Of a stretch of 64,000 bases of DNA, positions 34,521 to 45,062 are shown piece by piece. The notes beneath the pieces are model-generated. The model did not search any database. It was not told where the DNA came from and saw only the letters and a program-made list of their open reading frames with translations. The stretch's first letter is position 1, and every line of letters starts with the position of its first letter. The DNA is from Cherax quadricarinatus. Its lineage: Eukaryota > Arthropoda > Malacostraca > Decapoda > Parastacidae. Both the position numbers and the translations under genes were made by a program. The stretch lies in the NCBI RefSeq assembly GCF_038502225.1, contig NC_091378.1, positions 1,365,744 through 1,429,743 on the forward strand, written 5' to 3'.

Positions 34521-35040
34521 ACGATGCTGGTGCATCAATAAATATGGTGGACAGGAGCCACCTGAGCACTCATTAGAGCCCCAAAGACGTTAGAAAGTAC
34601 TTTTTTAGAAGCATTAGTTCAGCGGAGAAACTCAATGACCTTACGAGACACACCTGAATCTTGACAGTCAGTGTGGAAAGCAAAAACACGAGAGGTATAT
34701 CACGTCGGTGAACGTGAAGACCCAAGGACGTGATAGAGCGAGGGAAGGGTCACTACCCACTGAATACTGAGGTCACCGCTTCAAAACTAGGGCCACTGAA
34801 GGTCACTTCGGGTGGTCACTTCGTAGAGAAAGCTAACCTTCGCTTTCAACAAGAGTGTGACAGGAAGGAACCAGTTTCTCTGTCATTCCACTCCACATAT
34901 AAAACCAAAGAATGTAAGGAAAAACAGAAATACTCCCCAAACTCACATATTCTCTTACACATGTGACCAGTATCCAGAGTTTTCCACTCTTGAACTTTTG
35001 TCTGAAGTCACATTTTACTTCTGACTGTCTGGCCACCCAC
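34521..35040. other. no gene; possible LINE trace
   Basis: The plus-strand frame near 34575-34640 reads DVRKYFFRS, reminiscent of the RKYFF block of LINE family A, but the match is short. The rest is unassigned. Confidence 0.3.
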
Positions 35041-35044
35041 GTTG

Positions 35045-35450
35045 TTGCTCAGCAGACAGTGGAAGACAAGGTAATCAGTCCCTCAGTCTTGCAGAACCAT
35101 ACACAGAAGTGGAACACAAGGTAATCAGTCCCTCAATCTTGCAGGACCATACACAGAAGTGGAACACAAGGTAATCAGTCCCTCAATCTTGCAGGACCAT
35201 ACACAGAAGTGGAACACAAGGTAATCAGTCCCTCAGCCATGCAGAACTACATACAGAAGACACTGGAACACAAGGTAATCAGTCCCTCAGCTATGCAGAA
35301 CTATACAGAAGACAATGGCACACAAGGTAATCAGTCCCTCAAAAATCGCCTCAGCCCCTCAAAAATTACCTCTGCCACTCAAACAATTACCTCAGTCCCT
35401 CAAAAATTACCTCAGCTTCTCAAAAATCACCTCAGCCCCCAAACAAAATT
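35045..35450. repeat. tandem repeat, about 50-bp unit, then degenerate CCTCAAAAATTACC words
   Basis: Units read GTGGAACACAAGGTAATCAG, TCCCTCAATCTTGCAGGACC and ATACACAGAA. About five copies are recognisable to 35340. After that, short 18-21 bp words (CAGTCCCTCAAAAATTACCT) continue to 35450. Confidence 0.85.
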
Positions 35451-35514
35451 AACCGTAATAATAACATTGCTTCCAAACAAGTCTCCCAGCCCCTTTATAA
35501 CCAGACAACTCCTG

Positions 35515-35582
35515 GAGTGTACCTGGAGAGGGTTTCTGGGGTCAACGCCCCCGCGGCCCGGTCTGTGACCAGGCCTCGCAAT
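35515..35582 (-). repeat. LINE family G 3' end fragment
   Basis: TGTACCTGGAGAGGGTTTCT with GGGGTCAACGCCCCCGCGGC and GTGACCAGGCCTCGC is the reversed LINE terminus. Confidence 0.8.
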
Positions 35583-35980
35583 CCTCCCCACCAACCAAAC
35601 AACCACCCCTAAGCAACCTCTCCTGTACAGAAATTCTGGCGCCGCCCTGGGTAGAATAACGACGATCATCAGTATTATAACATCAAAAGAGGACTACACC
35701 ACCAGAGCCACGAACACTTGTCTTGGCAACCAAACAGCAGAGTTCATTGTTCGTGAATGCATCCTGTCATGCACGAGTCCATGGTACAGAGTGCCTGGTG
35801 CAGAGTGCATGTACATCATCACTACAATATTTTCACCCTTTCGAAGCGTCTCACAAAATTAACCTTCATACAGTCTATATTATCATGTGAGACACAGTTA
35901 AAAATATATATCGTAAATAACGTCCAGTCAGATGCACAACTCACTCAATATTGCAGACTTCAACATATAAATAAAGTGAC
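35583..35980. other. no gene recognised
   Basis: Apparently unique sequence with no convincing coding or RNA feature. Confidence 0.35.
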
Positions 35981-35982
35981 TT

Positions 35983-36482
35983 AAGAAATCGTAATGACAC
36001 GATTGCAAATAAACCATACCCCCGGCCGGGATTGAACCCGCGGTCATAGAGTCTCAAAACTCCAGCCCGTCGCGCTAACCACTAGACCAGCTAGCCACAA
36101 TAAGATTCATCCAACTAGGTATATTTCTACACCATAGGAAGGTTAGCACAGGCACCTCTGTGACCACTATGACCGCGGGTTCAATCCCGGCCGGGGGTAT
36201 GGTTTATTTGCAATCGTGTCATTACGATTTCTTAAGTCATGTTGACGGCAGTGAAGGGACTTGAGCTAGAGTTCGTCACGGCCACGCTAGCTGGAGATTC
36301 GTCTGTAAAAACTTGCATTTGTGGTCACAGAGGTGCCTGTGCTAACCTTCCTATGGTGTAGAAATATACCTAGTTGGATGAATCTTATTGTGGCTAGCTG
36401 GTCTAGTGGTTAGCGCGACGGGCTGGAGTTTTGAGACTCTATGACCGCGGGTTCAATCCCGGCCGGGGGTATGGTTTATAAA
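35983..36482. repeat. 500-bp foldback SINE with tRNA-like heads
   Basis: Left arm about 35990-36160 and right arm about 36320-36482 are inverted copies of one module. It comprises GTGGCTAGCTGGTCTAGTGG (A-box region), AGCGCGACGGGCTGGAGTTT, the B-box-like CGCGGGTTCAATCCCGGCCG, and an outer ATAATAAG..CTAGTTGGATGAATC segment. A third partial tRNA module with its tail (TTGCAATCGTGTCATTACGA) sits in the centre at 36168-36240. The structure suggests two SINEs in opposite orientation followed by rearrangement. Confidence 0.82.
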
Positions 36483-36550
36483 TAAAGTGGTTGAGAGTGT
36501 AAAGTGGTTGAGAGTGTAAAGTGGTTGAGAGTGTAAAGTGGTTGAGAGTC
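36483..36550. repeat. 17-bp tandem repeat, 4 copies
   Basis: AAAGTGGTTGAGAGTGT is repeated four times directly after the foldback SINE. Confidence 0.9.
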
Positions 36551-36945
36551 CACTACTCTTCAACCAGCTGCCATCAGATATAAGAAATAATGCCGAAACA
36601 CACTAAATTTTTAAGAGGTCAGTGGATTGAGTGTCGCAAAATGCCATATATGCCTTCGAGATGCTGACAGCAACAACCTGGTTGACCGGGAAGTGTGGCA
36701 TCCTACTGGCACGCGAGAGTAAAATTCTCCAAAATAATGACAGGTATGTCACAGGAATGTAAACAATGGTGGTGTAGCTGGGTTAATCTTTGTTAGTGAC
36801 TTGAGAGAAACTCTTCCACCATAAGTAATGCCCTGCCTCCTTCTGCTACTATATTTACCTTCCACAGTGTGGACTCCTCTATAACTGGACTCTGGGGGGA
36901 ATCTTTAGTCTACTTCTTGATTTCTTGAGGTTTAATCTGCAGAGT
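36551..36945. other. no gene; LINE tail trace
   Basis: CAGCAACAACCTGGTTGACC at 36669 is a short LINE 3'-end trace. Nothing else was recognised. Confidence 0.35.
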
Positions 36946-36949
36946 TAAT

Positions 36950-37235
36950 ATTACACAAGAAGATAAAGACACATGTGCAATAGCTGGGTATCTTTATTGT
37001 TGAAACATTTCGCCCACACAGTAGGCTTCTTCAGTCAAATACAGAGGCAGTAGGTGTAGTAGTCAAGATGATTTAATTAGTCCATTAACCTTGGAGAAAC
37101 AGTATTTGAGGTGGTCAGTCCCTCAGCCTGAAGAAGAGTTCAGCTCCATGGAGTTGAACTCTTCTCCAGGCTGAAATGTTTCAACAGTAAAGAGAAACCC
37201 AGGTGTTGCACATGTGTCGCACTCACTAACTTGTC
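36950..37235. repeat. foldback element, AAACATTTCGCC family, with perfect hairpin
   Basis: AGACACATGTGCAATAGCTG with GGTATCTTTATTGTTGAAAC and TTTCGCCCACACAGTAGGC is the 11653-type arm. At 37125-37175, CAGCCTGAAGAAGAGTTCAG and TGAACTCTTCTCCAGGCTG are inverted copies around CTCCATGGAG. The partner terminal arm, with AACCCAGGTGTTGCACATGT, lies at 37195-37225. Confidence 0.78.
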
Positions 37236-37384
37236 GTCATATATTACAATTTTCAACATGGGTATGTGTGTATGTGTGTGTGTGTTAATGTATGTGTGTG
37301 TGTGATGTAGTCTAGCCCACCTTCCCACGCTCCTCACTCCTCATTGTTTCCTTCAGAGAAGTGCTGTGATGCCGGTGAATGGTA

Positions 37385-37500
37385 GCTCTCCCCCCATTCC
37401 TTCCTTGGTACAAACCTGATTACCGCCCATCCAGCCCCATCTCCCCCTAGGCGCTGTATGACCCCCTATGAGTTTAGCGCTTCCCCCCCTCCATGTGAAT
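37385..37500 (-). repeat. family H dispersed repeat
   Basis: CCTAGGCGCTGTATGACCCC followed by TATGAGTTTAGCGCTTCCCC is the reverse of the GGGGAAGCGCTAAACCCGGA block at 55325 and 55449. Confidence 0.7.
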
Positions 37501-37655
37501 ATAATAACAATACATTTCTCATTGTCTTCCTCAGAGCTGACTTTCTCCTCCTAACCTCTCTCTCCACCTCTTCCTAATTTTGGGCTCCTCTTCAAGCATT
37601 CACTACTTAGTAACTTCCTCTGTTTCTCAAATTGTTCCTTCCTCCTTTCATTTAC

Positions 37656-37660
<5 letters not shown>

Positions 37661-37726
<66 letters not shown>

Positions 37727-37789
37727 CACCTAATTGAGGTTGCGGGGGTCGAGTCCGAGCTCCTGGCCCCGAGTCAGAGCTCCTGGCTC

Positions 37790-37847
<58 letters not shown>

Positions 37848-37850
37848 CTG
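37661..37850. repeat. two (TG)n tracts separated by a LINE family A 3' end
   Basis: (TG)n at 37661-37722 leads directly into TACTCACCTAATTGAGGTTG, CGGGGGTCGAGTCCGAGCTC and CTGGCTCCTC. (TG)n resumes at 37793-37846. The intervening 70 bases are the last bases of LINE family A on the minus strand. Confidence 0.85.
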
Positions 37851-38280
37851 AGTCTGCATCTCCTTTCTTTGATGTAAATAAAACACAAAATGCTCCTTAT
37901 GACATTTAAACAAAAGTTCCGACCCACCAGGGATTTTATCATTTCTTTATCAACCGATAAAATCCCTGACGGTAGAAACGCCTTCTCAATAGACTGTCAA
38001 AAACCGCTTACTATGTCTTATTAACCTTACAGCGCCGCCTCATTACCAGTATTCCCACTGTTAATATCACTAATAACCAAGATAGTAACTTCCTGGACTC
38101 CTGTACCGCTTCCAGACTCTCATTTAGCCAAAGCTGATCGCTTACCTTGCTAATTCAAACTCACGACACCAAATTATATTAGCGGTAAACGTCTCTACGC
38201 GGATGTCTATATAATCTTGGTACGTCGGTGGTAAACAAAAGGTGACTGCGAGTGCTGGTTATGAGGGAGTTTGTGTACTA
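37851..38280. other. no gene; small inverted repeat
   Basis: CCAGGGATTTTATC and GATAAAATCCCTG (37928-37968) form a short hairpin. The rest is unassigned. Confidence 0.4.
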
Positions 38281-38283
38281 GGT

Positions 38284-39832
38284 AAGAGTTAGAGAGGCGG
38301 TGTGATTACTAGCCAGTGGTGGGTAGGGTAGAGAGGCGGTGTGATTACTTGCCAGTGGTGGGTAGGGTAGAGAGGCGGTGTGATTACTTGCCATAGGGTA
38401 GAGGCGGTGTGATTACTAGCCAGTGGTGGGTAGGGTAGAGAGGCGGTGTGATTACTTGCCAGTGGTGGGTAGGGTAGAGAGGCGGTGTGATTACTTGCCA
38501 GTGGTGGGTAGGGTAGAGAGGCGGTGATTACTAGCCAGTGGTGGGTAGGGTAGAGGCGGTGTGATTACTAGCCAGTGGTGGGTAGGGTAGAGAGGCGGTG
38601 TGATTACTAGCCAGTGGTGGGTAGGGTAGAGGCGGTGTGATTACTAGCCAGTGGTGGGTAGGGTAGAGAGGCGGTGTGATTACTTGCCAGTGGTGGGTAG
38701 GGTAGAGAGGCGGTGTGATTACTTGCCAGTGGTGGGTAGGGTAGAGAGGCGGTGTGATTACTAGCCAGTGGTGGGTAGGGTAGAGGCGGTGTGATTACTA
38801 GCCAGTGGTGGGTAGGGTAGAGAGGCGGTGTGATTACTAGCCAGTGGTGGGTAGGGTAGAGGCGGTGTGATTACTAGCCAGTGGTGGGTAGGGTAGAGAG
38901 GCGGTGTGATTACTAGCCAGTGGTGGGTAGGGTAGAGAGGCGGTGTGATTACTAGCCAGTGGTGGGTAGGGTAGAGAGGCGGTGTGATTACTAGCCAGTG
39001 GTGGGTAGGGTAGAGAGGCGGTGTGATTACTAGCCAGTGGTGGGTAGGGTAGAGAGGCGGTGTGATTACTTGCCAGTGGTGGGTAGGGTAGAGAGGCGGT
39101 GTGATTACTTGCCAGTGGTGGGTAGGGTAGAGAGGCGGTGTGATTACTAGCCAGTGGTGGGTAGGGTAGAGAGGCGGTGTGATTACTTGCCAGTGGTGGG
39201 TAGGGTAGAGAGGCGGTGTGATTACTTGCCAGTGGTGGGTAGGGTAGAGAGGCGGTGTGATTACTAGCCAGTGGTGGGTAGGGTAGAGAGGCGGTGTGAT
39301 TATTTGCCAGTGGTGGGTAGGGTAGAGAGACGGTGTGATTACTTGCCAGTGGTGGGTAGGGTAGAGAGGCGGTGTGATTACTTGCCAGTGGTGGGTAGGG
39401 TAGAGAGGCGGTGTGATTACTTGCCAGTGGTGGGTAGGGTAGAGAGGCGGTGTGATTACTTGCCAGTGGTGGGTAGGGTAGAGAGGCGGTGTGATTACTT
39501 GCCAGTGGTGGGTAGGGTAGAGAGGCGGTGTGATTACTTGCCAGTGGTGGGTAGGGTAGAGAGGCGGTGTGATTACTAGCCAGTGGTGGGTAGGGTAGAG
39601 AGGCGGTGTGATTACTTGCCAGTGGTGGGTAGGGTAGAGAGGCGGTGTGATTACTTGCCAGTGGTGGGTAGGGTAGAGAGGCGGTGTGATTACTTGCCAG
39701 TGGTGGGTAGGGTAGAGAGGCGGTGTGATTACTTGCCAGTGGTGGGTAGGGTAGAGAGGCGGTGTGATTACTTGCCAGTGGTGGGTAGGGTAGAGAGGCG
39801 GTGTGATTACTTGCCAGTGGTGGGTAGGGAAA
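38284..39832. repeat. minisatellite, 39-bp unit, about 40 copies
   Basis: The unit GGGTAGAGAGGCGGTGTGAT plus TACTAGCCAGTGGTGGGTA varies at TAGCC/TTGCC. A shorter copy class lacks GA in AGAGAG. TTGCC copies dominate the right end. Since 39 is a multiple of 3, a 13-residue repeat ORF of 351 codons appears on the minus strand; it is regarded as an artefact. Confidence 0.96.
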
Positions 39833-40330
39833 GATATTATCTGATGAAGGCACGGTATGATCCCCTGTTGTGATGGTGTTATCCGTTATCACGGGCTGTG
39901 GTGCAGGGTTGGCAGGAGTGAGGGTCAGCTGGGGTGGAAGAATGGTGGAAGGTTGGCAGGGGTTGGGGGTCAGCTGAGGTGAAATGTTGGCAGGGGTGGG
40001 GATATCAGATGAGGTAGAAGGTCGACAAGGGCAGAGAAAAGACTTACCCCTACAACGAACACAGCCGGTAAAGTGTCAGCCTGAGCCGAGTACAATGAGG
40101 ATATCGTCAAGTAATCCATTAGAGACGAAGACACAGGTACAACAGTTGGGTATCTTTATTGTTGAAACGTTTCGCCCACACATGATGAGTAAGGCGCATG
40201 TGCAACAGTATTTCATCATCTACGGCAGCCTCATACGCTGCCTTCCAGCAGACCTGGAGTTACTATTACTTGGGAGCTGCCTTCTCTATACCTTTACCTT
40301 GGATATACCTTTGATGAGTTTCGAGAGCCT
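39833..40330. other. no gene; one foldback-family fragment
   Basis: ACAACAGTTGGGTATCTTTA with TTGTTGAAACGTTTCGCCCA at 40139-40180 belongs to the foldback family. GTTGGCAGGGGTGGGG-like words repeat three times at 39908-40005. Confidence 0.5.
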
Positions 40331-40334
40331 TTCT

Positions 40335-40455
40335 GCTGCTGGAGCCCGGCTATGGGCCAGGCTCGTCTGGTACTAGCCTGGTCAACCAGGCTGTTGGTGC
40401 TGGAGGCCCGCTGGCCCACATATCCATCACAGCCTGGTTCATCTGGCACCTGGTA
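40335..40455 (-). repeat. LINE family J 3' end
   Basis: GGAGCCCGGCTATGGGCCAG, GCTCGTCTGGTACTAGCCTG and GTCAACCAGGCTGTTGGTGC match 17390-17480 in the same orientation. Confidence 0.7.
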
Positions 40456-40496
40456 AAGGTGCCACTTCCGGCACCGGGTCCAGAAAGTCTAAAAAG

Positions 40497-40640
40497 CCCT
40501 CGAAAGAGGTCCAAGAACCCTCCCAAGTGGACCAAGAGCTCTCCCAAGTGGACCAAGAGCCCTCCCAAGTGGACCAAGAGCCCTCCCAAGTGGACCAAGA
40601 ACCTCCCAAGTGGACCAAGAACCTCCCAAGTGGCCCAGGG
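40497..40640. repeat. 21-bp tandem repeat, about 7 copies
   Basis: GTGGACCAAGAGCCCTCCCA plus A repeats with small changes. The seven-residue periodic frames on both strands are artefacts of a 21-bp unit. Confidence 0.88.
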
Positions 40641-40827
40641 ACTCTCTCCACTTGCTAAAGACCTGCCGCCCTCCTGCCCTCAACCTGCGCTCACTTTGAT
40701 CACTGAGCGCCGACATTCAGTGACTGACAAGTTACCTGAGACCATGTCTCACAGGTAGTGGGACACCTGGGACCATGTAACACAGGTAGTGGGGTCGGTA
40801 AACACGGTAATCGATATGGAAAGGTGA

Positions 40828-41062
40828 TGGGTCGCCATCACTACTACTACTACCATCAATATCACTACCACCATCACTACTACCATCACCACCATCACTA
40901 CCACCATCACTACTACCATCACTATCACCATCACTACCACCATCACTACTACAATCACCATCACTACCATCACTATCACCATCACTACTACAATCACCAT
41001 CACTACTATCAACACTACAACCATCACTATAACCATCACTACCACCATTACAACCACCATTG
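40828..41062. repeat. (CAT/CAC/TAC)n trinucleotide tract
   Basis: About 230 bases of CATCACTACCACCATCACTA-type triplets. Confidence 0.93.
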
Positions 41063-41082
41063 CCATTACCTCTTCCAACAAT

Positions 41083-42110
41083 ACAGTAGTGTGCAAATTA
41101 ATTGGGACAAGAGTGAGATTATCTCGTATGTTTTAGTCTCCGGTTTAATTAATGTAGTTTGGGTTCTATTCTTTTCAGAAGAGTTTGCTACTGATTTCTG
41201 GCAACCATCCTGCTGTGGTGTTACCTTGCGACTCTCGTCAGTGCTACAACAACTGTTGTTCTGTATGGCTATTCCTGCAAGCGTGCTCCATGAGTGAATG
41301 TGGTTTCACCAAATTCTCCCCTTCAGTTCATGATTACTGCTGAAATTCATGATGGCTGTTACCCCTAAGAAATGTGTAAGTATTGCAGCTTTTAGAAAAC
41401 ATACTGATTTGAGTATCAGACAGATCTGCGAAAATTTGAGCCCAGAAAAGTCAACTGTTGGTCGGATTCTGAAGAGAGCTGATGACACTGGTCACTGTGG
41501 ACGCTGCGTCAAGGAAGATGTGGAAGAAAACGCAAAACAACACCTCACGATGACAAGGTTATCATAAGAAATAGTGTGAAGGATCCCCCCAAAAATCAAC
41601 AAAGATCTACAGAGAGATTTAGCTTCAGCTGGCGTAAATGTTGATTCTTCAACTGTTCGACGAAGGCTCCTTGAAGTTGGCAGAATTGCCAGAGAGCAGC
41701 GAAGAAACAATTATTGAGTGCTGCTATGAAGAAAAAAAAAAGACTGGCATGTACTCGATCATAAATGATAGACGACAGATGAATTGAGAAAAGTCATATT
41801 TTCAAATGAGGCGCATTTTGAAGTACATGGGAACAGATCAGTGGTAGTGAGACGGAGCAAAGAATGGACACATGCAACAGACGCCAAAATACCCACTTAA
41901 GAAGATGTTTTGGGTTAATTTTAGTTCTAAAGGCCCTGGACGGCTTGTTATTGTTGAGGGAACGATGAACAATGACAAATACAAGGCAATCCTGGCAACT
42001 CATATGCTTCCCATTGTAGATAGAGACTTTTCTGATGGAGAAGTAAACTGGGATAGCTGGTGCAAGAACAGAAACATGAAGAGACTAAGAAAAGGCAACA
42101 GATAAGGAAC
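41083..42110 (+). pseudogene. degenerate Tc1-like DNA transposon
   Basis: A left terminal-repeat-like end CAGTAGTGTGCAAATTAATT lies after TA at 41081-41082. From ATG 41349 the frame reads MMAVTPKKCVSIAAFRKHTD, then SIRQICENLSPEKSTVGRIL, a Tc1-type helix-turn-helix pair. After a stop and frame changes come KDLQRDLASAGVNVDSSTVR, RRLLEVGRIAR, KVIFSNEAHFEVHGNRS (the DDE-domain FSDESHFEV block with the first Asp as Asn), and KKMFWVNFSSKGPGRLVIVE with NDKYKAILATHMLP. The later DDE parts and a right terminal repeat were not found. The copy is inactive. Confidence 0.82.
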
Positions 42111-42510
42111 TACGTGAGGACAAAATAAGGTAGAAGCAAAGAAAGAAATGTTGGACTTAGAAGTGAAAGTAACTAACGTAGGAAGTGCAAAGGCTAAGGT
42201 AGGAGAGAGGAAGACCAGGGCCATGAACCAGTAGTATGAACCAGGGCCATGAACCAGTAGTTTGAAGCAGGGGCATGAACCAGTAATATAAACCAGGGGC
42301 ATGAACCAGTGGTACACACCCGGGTCATGGACCAGAAGCATGGTACACAGTCAACAGAGAAAGTGACGGAAATAAAGCATTAATATCTTAGCCAGCAGGT
42401 GAAGACGAGAGTGAAAGTACACACAGGAGAGCCGGAGGGATCACAGGAGAGAGCATGAGAGATGATACTGGATTTAAGAGAGAGAGAGAGAGAGATCAAG
42501 CTTAGAAAAG
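42111..42510. repeat. ATGAACCAG tandem words and GA tract
   Basis: Copies of GGGCCATGAACCAGTAGTAT of about 27 bp repeat four to five times at 42217-42335. A (GA)n run lies at 42479-42495. Confidence 0.7.
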
Positions 42511-42559
42511 AATTCTTGGACCAAGCTTAGAACTCTTGGATCAAGCTTGGCTAAGCTTT

Positions 42560-42990
42560 CGAACTGAACACCTTCCATCTAGGCTAAGGGAACTGAACAC
42601 TACAAGATGACTTCTACACTACCAGCAAGACTGACTGACTCAACACCTCGAATCTGCACGTCTTCAACTGTCTCAAATGCATCAGACATCTCTGTATTCG
42701 ACTGAAGAAGCCTGCTATATAGGCGAAACGTCAGGACAAATAAAGAAAGCCCAGTGTTGCTGCACGTGTATCTTAATCATCAAGCAGATCTTCTGATAAG
42801 GTAATCAGTCCCTCAGCCTAGACAGAGGGATTGATTACGTCATCTTTAGCCGTCTGTTGTATATAATTCTACAGTGTTCATATTACCTCCATATAATGTA
42901 CTGATAAAGCCACTGGATGGCGAGACGTCTACAAATAAAGATACCCAGATGTTGCACATGTGTCTAATTTATTGTCTTGTCAACAATGAT
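42560..42990. repeat. foldback-family fragments
   Basis: ACTGAAGAAGCCTGCTATAT, AGGCGAAACGTCAGGACAAA and GTGTATCTTAATCATCAAG at 42700-42783, then AAAGCCACTGGATGGCGAGA with AATAAAGATACCCAGATGTT at 42905-42965, are two members of the AAACGTTTCGCC repeat superfamily. Confidence 0.65.
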
Positions 42991-43003
42991 TACCAGGGAC
43001 TGG

Positions 43004-43742
43004 GTCGCAGGGGCGATCACCCCGGGAATACCCTCCAGGTAGACTCCAGTGACTGGGTCGCAGGGGCGATCACCCCGGGAATACCCTCCAGGTAGACTCC
43101 AGTGACTGGGTCGCAGGGGCGATCACCCCGGGAATACCCTCCAGGTAGACTCCAGTGACTGGGTCGCAGGGGCGATCACCCCGGGAATACCCTCCAGGTA
43201 GACTCCAGTGACTGGGTCGCAGGGGCGATCACCCCGGGAATACCCTCCAGGTAGACTCCAGGGACTGGGTCGCAGGGGCGATGACCCCGGGAATACCCTC
43301 CAGGTAGACTCCAGTGACTGGGTCGCAGGGGCGATGACCCCGGGAATACCCTCCAGGTAGACTCCAGGGACTGGGTCGCAGGGGCGATGACCCCGGGAAT
43401 ACCCTCCAGGTAGACTCCAGGGACTGGGTCGCAGGGGCGATGACCCCGGGAATACCCTCCAGGTAGACTCCAGGGACTGGGTCGCAGGGGCGATCACCCC
43501 GGGAATACCCTCCAGGTAGACTCCAGTGACTGGGTCGCAGGGGCGATCACCCCGGGAATACCCTCCAGGTAGACTCCAGGGACTGGGTCGCAGGGGCGAT
43601 GACCCCGGGAATACCCTCCAGGTAGACTCCAGGGACTGGGTCGCAGGGGCGATCACCCCGGGAATACCCTCCAGGTAGACTCCAGGGACTGGGTCGCAGG
43701 GGCGATGACCCCGGGAATACCCTCCAGGTAGACTCCAGGTAG
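43004..43742. repeat. satellite of 53-bp units derived from a LINE 3' end, about 14 copies
   Basis: The unit GACTGGGTCGCAGGGGCGAT, CACCCCGGGAATACCCTCCA and GGTAGACTCCAGT closely matches the last 50 bases of LINE family G (GGACTGGGCCGCGGGGGCGT, TGACCCCCGGAACACCCTCC and AGGCAGACTCCAGGT at 59655-59712). Variants are GATCACC/GATGACC and CAGTGAC/CAGGGAC. The latter restores the LINE-like GGGACTGG word. Confidence 0.92.
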
Positions 43743-43831
43743 GTAGACCACTAATATACAACTAGATCTTATGATGATGGGTGTAAACAAGAGTCCAGGA
43801 CCACAGAGGAAAAAGCTAGGAGAAAAAAGAC

Positions 43832-44050
43832 AACATGGTGAAGTCTGGTCTGGGACCGGGCCGAGGGGGCACTGACCCCCGAAAACCCCTCCAGGTACTG
43901 CAGACAAAAGTACAAACACGAGAAGACCGAAGTAAACAAGGATACCTGAAGGAGGTTTCCGGGGGGAGGGTCAGTGCCCCTGCGGTCCGGTCCCAGACCA
44001 GGCCTCCCGGTGGATCAGGACCTGATCAATCAGGTTGTTACCGCTGACAG
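43832..44050. repeat. two LINE family G 3' ends in opposite orientation
   Basis: Plus-strand copy: GTCTGGGACCGGGCCGAGGG and CCCGAAAACCCCTCCAGGTA (43845-43895). Minus-strand copy: ACCTGAAGGAGGTTTCCGGG to GATCAATCAGGTTGTTACCG (43943-44045). They lie head to head beside the 53-bp array. Confidence 0.8.
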
Positions 44051-44139
44051 TACGTACTCCAACGCACGAACATCTTCAGCGTCCGTTTTCTCACGAACGA
44101 ACAAATATTTCTAGGATTTTTTCTTATTCTTGTTCTTTA

Positions 44140-44222
44140 ATTATTATTATTATTATTATTATTATTAGCAGCAGCAGCAGCAGCAGCAGCAATAGTATTT
44201 TATTATTATTATTATTATTTAA
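44140..44222. repeat. (ATT)n-(CAG)n-(ATT)n compound microsatellite
   Basis: ATT triplets (44141-44166), CAG triplets (44168-44190), then ATT triplets again (44200-44219). Confidence 0.93.
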
Positions 44223-44394
44223 AAGGTATTTGTGATTCATCATAATTTGCAGTGAAGGCTCGATCCTCCGTCCAGTAATAGCGAGGACAGATATGCTAAG
44301 GAACTATGTTCTCTGGATTTTCCATTATGTTTCAAACTAGCGTGATGTTCTTGCAGTTACACCCAGGGTGACCGTTGTTGTTGTACCGGCACCA

Positions 44395-44882
44395 TGGTGA
44401 GAGCGCCTGGTGAAGCTGCAACACCTGGTGTAGCTGCAACACCTGGTGTAGCTGCAACACCTGGTGTAGCAGCAACACCTGCTGTAGCAGCAACACCTGG
44501 TGTTTACCTGCAAGCAACACCTGGTATATTTGCAACACCTGGCGTTTATCTGCAACACCTGGTGTAGCTGCAACACCTGGTGTAGCAGCAATATCTGATG
44601 TTTACCTGCAAGCAACACCTGGTGTAGTTGCAACACCTGGCGTTTACCTGCAACACCTGGTGAAGCTGCAACACCTGGTGTTTACCTGCAACACCTGGTG
44701 TTTACCTGCAACACCTGGTGTTTACCTGCAAGCAACACCTGGCGTTTACCTGCAACACCTGGTGTAGCTGCAACACCTGGCGTTTACCTGCAACACCTGG
44801 TATTTACCTGCAACACCTGGTGTTTACCTGCAACACCTGGTGTTTACCTGCAAGCAACACCTGGTGTAGCTGCAACATCCTC
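44395..44882. repeat. minisatellite with 18-25 bp CAACACCTGG units
   Basis: Units share GCAACACCTGGTGT followed by AGCT, AGCA, TTACCT or TTACCTGCAA, giving 18-, 20- and 25-bp classes in irregular order. Confidence 0.9.
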
Positions 44883-45062
44883 CCTCCCGTCAAGTGACAG
44901 CTGACCGCCCTGTGTAAGAGCTACCTGGCAGGCTGACAGATGCCCCAGCACTCACACTAATAACCCCATAACATACATTAACTTCAACCTCACTCACTTC
45001 ATGTTAAAAGTCACTTACTTCCCCCGATGATTCATAAGTCTCTCCAAACAAAGTCTTGCAAA

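Noticed and set aside
36390..36480. Possible functional tRNA gene
   Set aside because: The acceptor ends do not pair and the same module occurs in inverted repeated copies with a SINE tail.
38837..39892. 351-codon Pro/Ser/His repeat ORF
   Set aside because: The 39-bp unit is a multiple of three, so one stop-free frame persists. The unit also occurs in 37-bp form, which would break a real reading frame.
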